Positions 1 to 5,207 of a DNA stretch of 5,207 bases are shown here, piece by piece; the stretch's first letter is position 1; each line of letters begins with the position of its first letter. The translations under genes were made by a program, and so were the position numbers. This DNA is from Actinomycetota bacterium. GTDB taxonomy: Bacteria; Actinomycetota; Actinomycetes; S36-B12; UBA5976. The stretch is taken from positions 1 to 5,207 of the forward strand of contig WLEH01000095.1 of assembly GCA_009704345.1 (NCBI GenBank), in the 5' to 3' direction. Under the pieces are notes generated by a model. It searched no databases and was not told the origin of the DNA. It saw only the letters and a program-made list of their open reading frames with translations.

Positions 1-291
1 AAGCAACGTAATTTCAGCCGATGCAAAGGCTGATATTAACTCTTGTGTGGAATAACTTAACGATTCACTAATCACAACCACAACTAATGCGTCATACTCA
101 TGCTTGGTTAATGTGTTTGCTATCAACTCAAATAATTGAGCTTGATTTTGATCTAATTCATAGCGCACACAACCCGTAATGGAATCTTGTGTGAGCAGTA
201 CGCAAACCAGTGAATCAGCTGGGCGAAATCCCAATAGATAAGGCAGCGCGGCAATCAATGATGGTGGTCCAGCAACTTTAATCGGTTTCAT
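1..291 (-). CDS. DUF4192 family protein, N-terminal 97 residues (runs off left edge)
   Basis: The minus strand is open from an ATG at 291-289 to the window edge, so only the first 97 residues are visible and no stop is present. The N-terminus reads MKPIKVAGPPSLIAALPYLL and continues with GFRPADSLVCVLL (residues 21-33). PYLLGF-PADSLV (17-29) is the hallmark opening of DUF4192, an actinobacterial family of unknown function. A later hydrophobic strand, ALVVVVIS (about residues 67-74), also fits. It is predicted cytosolic, with no signal peptide. The ATG is the natural start because the family motif begins about 15 residues after it. The Shine-Dalgarno is poor (an AGG only 2 bases from the ATG), so the message may be leaderless or coupled. 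It lies 59 bases downstream of the LysE-type gene on the same strand, and I see no clear terminator or promoter in that gap. The family's biochemical role is not known and I assign none. Confidence 0.85.
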   Translation of the reverse strand, partial: MKPIKVAGPPSLIAALPYLLGFRPADSLVCVLLTQDSITGCVRYELDQNQAQLFELIANTLTKHEYDALVVVVISESLSYSTQELISAFASAEITLL

Positions 292-350
292 AGCCTAAAT
301 ATGTCAGCAACAATTAATTCCCGACAGATGAAATATCTAATTGTGGAAAA

Positions 351-974
351 CTAAAACCAGCCCAGCGCAACCGCAATCCCGAGCAGCACAATCATCACAC
401 CGCCAGCACTACTTAAATGAGCCAATCGATGTTCGGCCTGGCTAAACCAATCGCGAAGCAATCCCGCGGTTAACCCATAAAGTGAATCAAATGCTGCACC
501 TAAGACACAAAAAACTAAGCCCAATAACAATAACTGCAACCAGACATAACCATAATCAGTGACCACAAATTGTGGTAATACTGCTGCAAAAAATACAATA
601 GTTTTTGGGTTGGTAATTCCAACAATTGCACCTTGTTGCATGATCTTACGAATTGGAATAGCGCCACCCGAAAGAACGTTAAGCGCGACTTTATTTCGAT
701 CCCGAATTGATTGATAACCTAAATAAATCAAATAAGCAGCACCTAGATATCTAATTACTCGGAGCACGACCGGAAAATTCTCTAAAACTGGTCCAAGGCC
801 AACTGCCAGCACTAAAACATTCACAAAAGTTCCAAGTGCATTTCCAATTGCTGTTGCAACTGCAGCATTTTTACCTAACGCAATGGCTCGACTCATGACA
901 AACATAACTGATGGACCAGGAATTAAGATAATAATAATTGAGCTGAATAAAAACGCCCAGTAAACATTTGGCAA
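351..974 (-). CDS. LysE/RhtB family amino-acid (metabolite) exporter
   Basis: A 207-residue inner-membrane protein of normal length for the LysE/RhtB family, whose members export amino acids such as lysine, threonine, homoserine lactone or leucine using ion gradients. Family signatures are present: PGPSVMFVMSRAIALGK near the N-terminus (19-35), YLGAAYLIYLGYQSIR (76-91), and the conserved Q-GAIVGITNPKTIVFF block (114-129). About six hydrophobic segments are visible, near residues 6-26, 40-62, 66-89, 117-137, 145-170 and 188-206. The start is TTG at 974-972. It gives the usual short lead before the first helix, and no ATG or GTG precedes the PGP motif in frame. This TTG sits only 2 bases after the DinB gene's TAA and has no strong Shine-Dalgarno, so translation is probably coupled to that gene. 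The substrate cannot be told from sequence; the family call is firm. Confidence 0.93.
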   Translation of the reverse strand: MPNVYWAFLFSSIIIILIPGPSVMFVMSRAIALGKNAAVATAIGNALGTFVNVLVLAVGLGPVLENFPVVLRVIRYLGAAYLIYLGYQSIRDRNKVALNVLSGGAIPIRKIMQQGAIVGITNPKTIVFFAAVLPQFVVTDYGYVWLQLLLLGLVFCVLGAAFDSLYGLTAGLLRDWFSQAEHRLAHLSSAGGVMIVLLGIAVALGWF

Positions 975-976
975 GG

Positions 977-1423
977 TTAGCCAGCCAGCGCCTTCAGAGC
1001 TTGAGCCAAATGATCGCTGGTGTGATTATTCATCCGATCTAAGTAATCAATTACCGTTATGGCTGAGCCATCTTGTCGAAATCCAGTTCGGTTTAAATCT
1101 GCTTCGGCTAAGCCAGCAATTAAATCCAGATTGGCTCGGCGCAGTGCAGTTACTACACCAACTGAAGCAATGGAATTTCGATTGGGATTTAGATTTGCAA
1201 ATAAATCTTCATCCCAGGATAAGAACTGATAATCATCGGTAGTAAACATCATTCGGATTCGAAGCGCGATAGAGATCTCAGCATCAGCTAGATGTCCTAA
1301 TACTTGCGCAGCCGACCAACCGCCATCGGCTGGTTTTTTGGCTAAGTCAGCTGGTGTATAAGTGAGCAGATCGGCTACCTGAGCGATGCCGGCAGCATAT
1401 GAATCCAAGATAGTGTTTGACAT
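977..1423 (-). CDS. DinB superfamily (DinB_2-like) putative metal-dependent protein
   Basis: A 148-residue soluble protein with the features of the DinB/YfiT/BstA four-helix-bundle superfamily. These include the motif GGWSAAQVLGHLADAEI (34-50), which carries the first candidate metal ligand H44, and HTSDHLAQALKAL near the C-terminus (134-146), which carries H134 and H138. This H...HxxxH triad is the typical metal site. Superfamily members include thiol-dependent transferases (bacillithiol or mycothiol S-transferases, maleylpyruvate isomerase) and DNA-damage-induced proteins of unknown activity. Which applies here cannot be decided from sequence, and the name does not mean it is DNA polymerase IV. 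The start is ATG at 1423-1421, preceded by AAGG with a 7-base spacer (plus-strand 1431-1434), a good ribosome site. It is the first gene of a minus-strand unit with the LysE-type exporter and is transcribed divergently from the flavin reductase gene. Confidence 0.88.
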   Translation of the reverse strand: MSNTILDSYAAGIAQVADLLTYTPADLAKKPADGGWSAAQVLGHLADAEISIALRIRMMFTTDDYQFLSWDEDLFANLNPNRNSIASVGVVTALRRANLDLIAGLAEADLNRTGFRQDGSAITVIDYLDRMNNHTSDHLAQALKALAG

Positions 1424-1475
1424 GGCTAAACCTTAGTGAAGTTGCACTCAGATGAAAATAAGGAACACTCATACC
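1424..1475. promoter_or_regulatory. Divergent intergenic region, likely holding promoters for both units
   Basis: The 52 bases between two divergently read genes must hold, or lie beside, the promoters for both. The AAGG ribosome site of the DinB gene (minus strand, 1431-1434) and the AAGGA site of the flavin reductase gene (plus strand, 1460-1464) can be seen. No convincing -35/-10 pair stands out for either direction. The hexamer CACTCA occurs twice in the same orientation, at 1445-1450 and 1466-1471, 21 bases apart, which may be chance. The promoter role is inferred from gene orientation, not from a clear sequence match. Confidence 0.4.
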
Positions 1476-2003
1476 ATGAAAACTATTGTGGCAATATGTG
1501 GCAGTTTGCGTCCAGGCTCTAGCAATCACAACCTACTTCGAGCGGCGGCTGAAGCTGCACCAAGCGACACGTTAATCACCTGGGTGGATTGGAAGGATAT
1601 CTCCATCTTCGACGATATGAGCCCAGCCTCAGACCAAGTTTTAGCTATTGCGGCACAGATTAATCAAGCAGATGCGGTCATGATCGCATCCCCGGAATAC
1701 AACTGGTCAATTCCCGGCGGACTTAAGAATCTGCTCGATTGGCTTTCTCGAGTTGGTTACAACCCTTTTGAAAACAAGCCCACTTTAATCATGGGAACTT
1801 CGCCTGGAAAGCTCGGCACAGCTCGGATGCAACCGCATCTGCGCCAAGTTATGGGGCATTTTAAAGCAGCTTTAATTGACGAGCCAGAGGTTGCAATTGG
1901 CAACTCTGGCAGCGTATTTGATAGCAATGGCGATTTAATCGATCAGGCAGCCTGCCAAGTAGTTGAACAAGCCATGAGTAAACTCGTGGCTGCAATTAAC
2001 TAA
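1476..2003 (+). CDS. NADPH-dependent FMN reductase-like flavoprotein
   Basis: A 175-residue flavodoxin-fold protein of the NADPH-dependent FMN reductase family (ChrR/YieF/azoreductase type). Members bind FMN and use NAD(P)H to reduce flavin, quinones, azo dyes or chromate. The phosphate-binding loop GSLRPGSSN is at 9-17, the family signature SPEYNWSIPGGLKNLLDW at 72-89 (flavin contact and dimer face), and the glycine-rich segment GTSPGKLGTAR at 107-117. Length and a cytosolic character fit the family. I chose the ATG at 1476 over an in-frame ATG at 1452: the first strand MKTIVAICGS then begins right at the start as in relatives, and an AAGGA (1460-1464) lies between the two ATGs, with a rather long 11-base spacer. 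It is the first gene of a plus-strand pair with the carbonic anhydrase gene. The physiological substrate is not evident. Confidence 0.92.
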   Translation: MKTIVAICGSLRPGSSNHNLLRAAAEAAPSDTLITWVDWKDISIFDDMSPASDQVLAIAAQINQADAVMIASPEYNWSIPGGLKNLLDWLSRVGYNPFENKPTLIMGTSPGKLGTARMQPHLRQVMGHFKAALIDEPEVAIGNSGSVFDSNGDLIDQAACQVVEQAMSKLVAAIN

Positions 2004-2010
2004 CTTGAGC

Positions 2011-2014
2011 GGAG
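2011..2014 (+). promoter_or_regulatory. Ribosome binding site GGAG that points to an ATT start
   Basis: GGAG lies 6 bases before ATT at 2021, which is ideal spacing. It is 45 bases before the first conventional start, TTG at 2060, which has no Shine-Dalgarno of its own. An in-frame TAA at 2015-2017 lies between the GGAG and the ATT, so the reading frame cannot begin further upstream. This site is the main evidence for the longer form of the carbonic anhydrase. Confidence 0.6.
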
Positions 2015-2020
2015 TAAGCG

Positions 2021-2536
2021 ATTTCTAACGCATTTCCGGCTGACGACTTTGCTGATGTTTTGAGCGCAAATGCCAGCTACACCAAATCATTTGAACACAC
2101 CCATTTAACTGGTGTTGCCAAAAAAGGGTTAGCAATTGTCACCTGTATTGATTCGCGAATAAATCCACTAGCCGTTTCTGGCATGACTGCTGGTGACGCA
2201 AAGATTATCCGAAATGCTGGTGCTCGCGTAACTGAAGATGTGCTACGAACTTTGGTGTTAGCAACTTACTTACTTGGGGTAAATCGAATTTTGGTGGTTC
2301 CTCATACTGATTGCCGAATGGCTAAGAGCGATGAAGCAGCGTTGCATGCCGAAATCTTTGCAAGCCATGGCGTTGACACTCGAAGCGTTGAATTTCGCAC
2401 CGTGTTAGACCAGAAAGCAGCACTGATTTTTGATGTGCAGCGCATCCGATCCTTCCCATTACTGCAGACAGGTGTGATTGTCGCGGGTGCTATTTATGAA
2501 GTTGAAACTGGCAAACTAGATTTAATTGATGCTTAA
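2021..2536 (+). CDS. Beta-class carbonic anhydrase (probable ATT start)
   Basis: A 171-residue protein in the form proposed here, of the beta-carbonic-anhydrase family, which interconverts CO2 and bicarbonate with a Zn site made of Cys-His-Cys and a Cys-x-Asp-x-Arg dyad. Counting from ATT at 2021, the visible residues are C42, D44 and R46 (in AIVTCIDSRINP), then H95 and C98 (in VVPHTDCRMAK). AKIIRNAGARVTEDVLRTL follows the first motif as in the family, and YEVETGKLDLI closes the protein. It resembles the short actinobacterial type (mycobacterial Rv1284-like). The 13 codons before the TTG at 2060 read SNAFPADDFADV after the start. They match the usual DDF/DDY-type lead into AN-xx-Y-xx-F, so translation from the TTG would cut a conserved N-terminus. 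The residue after the second Cys is Arg, where I expect Gly in most relatives. It follows the flavin reductase gene by 17 bases, likely the same transcript. Family call firm, start codon inferred. Confidence 0.85.
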   Translation: MSNAFPADDFADVLSANASYTKSFEHTHLTGVAKKGLAIVTCIDSRINPLAVSGMTAGDAKIIRNAGARVTEDVLRTLVLATYLLGVNRILVVPHTDCRMAKSDEAALHAEIFASHGVDTRSVEFRTVLDQKAALIFDVQRIRSFPLLQTGVIVAGAIYEVETGKLDLIDA

Positions 2537-2543
2537 CTAAGCA
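2530..2543. repeat. Short dyad across two overlapping convergent stop codons
   Basis: TGCTTA and TAAGCA form a perfect inverted repeat, TGCTTAACTAAGCA, centred just after the carbonic anhydrase stop. As RNA it could fold as a 5-pair stem with a 4-base loop. The plus-strand TAA (2534-2536) and the minus-strand ptsI TAA (2535-2533) share the TTAA at 2533-2536. No T-run follows on either strand, so a bidirectional intrinsic terminator is only a weak possibility. Confidence 0.35.
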
Positions 2544-4146
2544 GCGACTTAACCAGCGTCTTTGCTTGAGTTGGTGAAGATGCTTTCATTGCTAACTCTG
2601 CCGCTTGCTTAGCTTGGTTGATATCTGCCATCGCTAATCTTGTTCGCACCCCAGGAATAGCCGGAGCTGCCGCACTTACTGAGTTAACGCCAATACCTGC
2701 CAGCACTACAGCGAGCAGCGGATCTGCTGCTGCTTCACCGCAAACACCAACGGCAATATTTATTCGGGCCGCATCATCGCAAATTCGTTTAATAGTTCGC
2801 AGCAGCGCAGGTTGCCATGGATCTAAGAAATCAACTAGCTCATTATGCTGCCGATCAGCGGCAAACAAATACTGAGCTAAATCGTTAGTGCCAATTGAGA
2901 CAAAGTCCAAATGTCCAGCCAAGTCCCTTACCGCAAAGGCGATAGCTGGAGTTTCAATCATGATGCCAATGTGCTTAAGGCCAACTTCGCGTGCCATCGC
3001 AGCAAAGGCATGTGCTTCTTGTGGAATGGAGATCATTGGTGCCATCACCCGAACGTCCGCCCCAGTTGCATCAGCTGCTTGCTTAATTGCAGTTAACTGA
3101 TCAAAAATCACCTGTGGTTGTGGTCCAGCAATTCGCCAGCCGCGCACTCCCAGCGCTGGGTTCTCTTCGTCAGCTAGATTTAAAAACTTTAACGGCTTAT
3201 CTGATCCAGCATCTAACGTGCGAATCACAATGGGTCGAGTACCTAATTCCCGAAAGACGCTTTCATATATTTTGCGCTGCTCGGCAATTGTTGGCGCAGT
3301 TTGCGCATCTAAATAAAGTAGTTCGGTTCGAAACAGACCAACGCCAGCACCATGCATGGCAATCACACCTTGGGCATCTTTTTGATTGCCGATATTGCCG
3401 TAAACTGGAATCAAGGTTGGCACATTAGGATCCACAATTGGCAATGCTTCCGTTGCATCGCTGAGATCACCATCAACCACAACTCGATCTCCAACTGGAT
3501 CAACAAGAACTACATCGCCATTATTTAGTTCTAACGCTTGGATGCAGCCAACCACCGCAGCAATGCCCATTTGGCGACAAATAATCGAGGTGTGACTGGT
3601 TGGACCACCTTTTTGGGTAATTACCCCAACCACAATTTTAGGATTAATCTGCGACGTGTCAGCTGGTGTTAAGTCTTCTGCAACTAACACAAATCTGCCA
3701 CTTGTTGGTAACTCAACTGACCACTCTTGTCCGGTAAGTCGAGCCGTAATGCGAAGTGCAATCTCATCTAAATCGGCAGCGCGCTCGGCAAATGCGCCAC
3801 CTGCAGATTGCAGCATCTGCGCAAAACTTTTTGCGGCACGACTAATCGCAGTTGGTGAATCCCAGCCATTGTTTATCTCAGCTTTTGCCGCCATCAGCAA
3901 TGCTGGATCGGCCGCAAATGCCGATAGCGCAATTAAAATATCCGCGATCTCACCGGTTGCGCTGGCAGCGCGATCTTGCAGCAACTCTTGCACAAATTTT
4001 GCAGCTGCTTCGAGCGCTACAATTTCTTCTTCAATTGATTTTTTGCGCCTAGTTGGTGGTGGCTGAATTGGCCGATCCGCTAAGCGATGCACTGGTGCCA
4101 CAACTGCAGCGGAGCCAACTCCAGTTCCCGGCATGATTCGCGTCAC
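2533..4146 (-). CDS. ptsI: Phosphoenolpyruvate-protein phosphotransferase (PTS enzyme I)
   Basis: A complete 537-residue enzyme I, somewhat shorter than the 575 residues of E. coli. It moves phosphate from PEP to its own histidine and then to HPr in the cytosol. The N-terminal HPr-binding helical region is about 1-125. The mobile phosphohistidine domain (about 150-225) carries H185 in GGPTSHTSIICR. The C-terminal PEP-binding barrel (about 245-525) shows GVGLFRTELLYLD (268-280), RTLDAGSDK (309-317), NPALGVRGWRI (329-339), GIMIETPA (394-401) with Mg ligand E398, SIGTNDLAQY (417-426) with D422, and the catalytic cysteine C469 in VCGEAAADP. All key residues are intact, so it should be active. The start is GTG at 4146-4144, with a purine-rich AGAAGAG upstream; an in-frame ATG at 4134 is a weaker option with no ribosome site. 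No HPr or EII gene is in the window. DhaM-type or nitrogen-PTS enzyme I variants carry extra domains that are not seen here. Confidence 0.96.
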   Translation of the reverse strand: MTRIMPGTGVGSAAVVAPVHRLADRPIQPPPTRRKKSIEEEIVALEAAAKFVQELLQDRAASATGEIADILIALSAFAADPALLMAAKAEINNGWDSPTAISRAAKSFAQMLQSAGGAFAERAADLDEIALRITARLTGQEWSVELPTSGRFVLVAEDLTPADTSQINPKIVVGVITQKGGPTSHTSIICRQMGIAAVVGCIQALELNNGDVVLVDPVGDRVVVDGDLSDATEALPIVDPNVPTLIPVYGNIGNQKDAQGVIAMHGAGVGLFRTELLYLDAQTAPTIAEQRKIYESVFRELGTRPIVIRTLDAGSDKPLKFLNLADEENPALGVRGWRIAGPQPQVIFDQLTAIKQAADATGADVRVMAPMISIPQEAHAFAAMAREVGLKHIGIMIETPAIAFAVRDLAGHLDFVSIGTNDLAQYLFAADRQHNELVDFLDPWQPALLRTIKRICDDAARINIAVGVCGEAAADPLLAVVLAGIGVNSVSAAAPAIPGVRTRLAMADINQAKQAAELAMKASSPTQAKTLVKSLLS

Positions 4147-4190
4147 GGCATCTCTTCTTTCTGCTGAAAACGAAACTGTATCTCACCTGA

Positions 4191-4236
4191 GGTCAGATCA
4201 GATAGCAAGCCTTACCAATGCACATCTGTTCTGACC
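4191..4236 (-). terminator. 13-base imperfect inverted repeat just after the ABC gene stop (hairpin)
   Basis: GGTCAGATCAGAT (4191-4203) and ATCTGTTCTGACC (4224-4236) pair at 12 of 13 positions around a 20-base loop. In the minus-strand transcript the stem begins one base after the ABC gene's stop codon, with a single A-A mismatch in the middle. That position fits a terminator or an mRNA 3'-end stabilising structure. No T-tract follows the stem on the minus strand (it continues TCAGGTGAGATAC), so it is not a classic intrinsic terminator, and a protein-binding dyad upstream of ptsI is also possible. The rest of the gap (4147-4190) is the ptsI leader. It has a weak TACAGT -10-like hexamer without a good -35. 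Confidence 0.5.
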
Positions 4237-4237
4237 C

Positions 4238-5207
4238 TTAATGTTCATCACGCCAGGAACGCCATAATGCGGCATATGCGCCATTGGCAGCTAATAGTTG
4301 GTCATGCGAGCCCCATTCAGAGATTACGCCATCTTCGACTACGGCAATTAAATCTGCATCATGCGCAGTTTGTAGCCGGTGTGCAATGGCAATCACGGTT
4401 CGAGAATCCAGCACCTGATTCAGCGATCCTTCCAAAAGTCGTGCAGCTTTTGCATCCAGCAGCGAGGTAGCTTCATCTAGCACCAGTGTGCGCGGATTTG
4501 CTAACACCAACCGCGCTAATGCGATTTGTTGCGCTTGCGCCGGTAATAATTTATGACCACCGCTGCCTACTTCAGTATCTAATCCAGCAGTCAACTCGCG
4601 CACCCAGCTATCGGCATTAACTGCGATCAATGCTTGCCAAATTTCATCATCTGATTTATCCGTAAATGCCAGCGCTACATTTTCTCGAATCGTGCCAACA
4701 AAAACATGATGTTCTTGCGTAACTAAGGCAACATGGCTGCGAGCTTGCTCAACTGGCAGATATCCAATTTCTGCTTCCCCCACCGTGACGCGCCCGCCGG
4801 TTGGTGGCTGCACGCCAGCAAGTAAGCGTCCTAGGGTTGACTTACCCGCACCGCTTGGGCCAACAATTGCCAACCTGGTACCTGGTCTGATTTCAAAATC
4901 AACGCCTTTCAAAACATCCTTACCGGTTCGATAGGCATAACGAACTTGATTACCTGCTAATTGATCATCTTTCGGATCTGCCGGCCTAATCTCCCGATCT
5001 GTTACTTCATAAATACCAAGTAACCGCGATAGCGAAGCTTTCCCTGATTGGAATTCATCTACCCACCACAACAACCCTTCAACTGGATCGGCCAACATCT
5101 GGGTGTAAAGCAATGCTGCAGTTAATTGCGCTAGCGTAATTTGACCATTTTGATACATCCCAGCACCAATTAGCAACACTGCTGCAAGTGGTGCAATGTA
5201 TGAAAAT
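4238..5207 (-). CDS. ABC exporter half-transporter, C-terminal part (end of permease plus ATPase), runs off right edge
   Basis: The frame is open to the right edge, so the true start lies beyond it. The codon at 5179-5177 is GTG but reads as an internal valine, since upstream codons continue FSYIAPLAAV. Residue numbers below count that codon as 1. Visible parts are the last transmembrane helix and coupling region (to about residue 55, ending KASLSRLLGIYEV) and a full nucleotide-binding domain. Walker A is GPSGAGKST (107-115), the Q-loop Q155 lies in VTQEHHVF, Walker B with catalytic Glu is LVLDEATS (D235, E236), and the switch His is H267 in AHRL. The signature, normally LSGGQ, is LLPAQ (211-215) within LLPAQAQQIALAR. 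Such half-transporters work as dimers in the membrane, exporting lipids, peptides or drugs; the odd signature suggests a heterodimer with a partner outside the window. The substrate cannot be told. It precedes ptsI by 91 bases on the same strand. Confidence 0.93.
   Translation of the reverse strand, partial: FSYIAPLAAVLLIGAGMYQNGQITLAQLTAALLYTQMLADPVEGLLWWVDEFQSGKASLSRLLGIYEVTDREIRPADPKDDQLAGNQVRYAYRTGKDVLKGVDFEIRPGTRLAIVGPSGAGKSTLGRLLAGVQPPTGGRVTVGEAEIGYLPVEQARSHVALVTQEHHVFVGTIRENVALAFTDKSDDEIWQALIAVNADSWVRELTAGLDTEVGSGGHKLLPAQAQQIALARLVLANPRTLVLDEATSLLDAKAARLLEGSLNQVLDSRTVIAIAHRLQTAHDADLIAVVEDGVISEWGSHDQLLAANGAYAALWRSWRDEH

Noticed and set aside
1452..1475. Longer N-terminus of the flavin reductase from ATG 1452
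   Set aside because: It would add MKIRNTHT ahead of the first beta strand, unlike the family, and would place the only ribosome site inside the coding sequence.
1347..1529. Minus-strand frame of 60 codons across the divergent gap
   Set aside because: It overlaps the DinB and flavin reductase genes in the wrong frame, and its His, Ser and Cys-rich translation matches nothing recognisable.
2618..3428. Several plus-strand open frames (2618-2875, 2888-3100, 2911-3096, 3087-3428)
   Set aside because: All are antisense to the ptsI C-terminal domain, overlap one another in different frames and show no family motif.
3656..4066. Plus-strand open frame of 136 codons antisense to ptsI
   Set aside because: It lies wholly inside the intact ptsI gene, is very rich in Ala and Ser as expected from reading that gene backwards, and has no recognisable domain.
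2533..4146. ptsI read as pyruvate phosphate dikinase or PEP synthase
   Set aside because: The domain order (HPr-binding helices, phosphohistidine domain, PEP barrel), the 537-residue length and the missing ATP-grasp domain fit enzyme I only.
4220..4231. LexA-like site on the minus strand (GAACAGATGTGC against GAAC-N4-GTTC)
   Set aside because: It has one mismatch in the second half-site, lies inside the hairpin right after the ABC stop, is over 70 bases from the ptsI start, and neither neighbour is a damage-response gene.
4267..4470. Plus-strand frame of 67 codons antisense to the ABC ATPase domain
   Set aside because: It is a shadow of conserved NBD codons, with a His and Arg-rich translation and no motif.

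Overview
The window looks like a piece of chromosome from a low-to-moderate GC actinobacterium with a compact genome. By eye the base composition is AT-leaning, in the mid-40s percent GC. The actinobacterial assignment rests on three things: the DUF4192 N-terminus at the left edge (a family largely confined to Actinobacteria), the ABC exporter half with an LLPAQAQQ-type signature loop (a form I associate with actinobacterial exporters), and the general look of the proteins. The short gaps (2 to 91 bases) and modest GC would suit a streamlined freshwater lineage such as Nanopelagicales (acI), but that placement is inference. I see no insertion sequence, phage gene, CRISPR array, tRNA or rRNA.

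Layout: positions 1-1423 are a minus-strand block, read right to left as a DinB-superfamily protein, a LysE/RhtB-type exporter (2-base gap, probably translationally coupled) and then the first 97 residues of a DUF4192 protein that runs off the left edge. A 52-base divergent gap (1424-1475) separates this block from a plus-strand pair: an NADPH-dependent FMN reductase-like flavoprotein (1476-2003) and a beta-carbonic-anhydrase-type protein. The second gene most likely starts at an ATT codon at 2021, not at the first conventional start (TTG at 2060).

The carbonic anhydrase gene converges on a complete minus-strand PTS enzyme I gene (ptsI, 2533-4146). The two stop codons overlap in one TTAA at 2533-2536. 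Upstream of ptsI on the same strand lies the C-terminal part of a fused permease/ATPase ABC exporter (4238 to the right edge and beyond). Between them is a 91-base gap holding a 13-base near-perfect inverted repeat.

The genes do not form one obvious pathway. They read as housekeeping and accessory metabolism: amino-acid or metabolite export, thiol or stress-type DinB chemistry, flavin-dependent reduction, CO2/bicarbonate conversion, and the entry enzyme of a phosphotransfer chain whose partners (HPr, EII) lie elsewhere. I did not find a convincing new biological system. The most useful observations are the non-canonical ATT start, the degenerate ABC signature motif, the hairpin downstream of the ABC gene, and the overlapping convergent stops.
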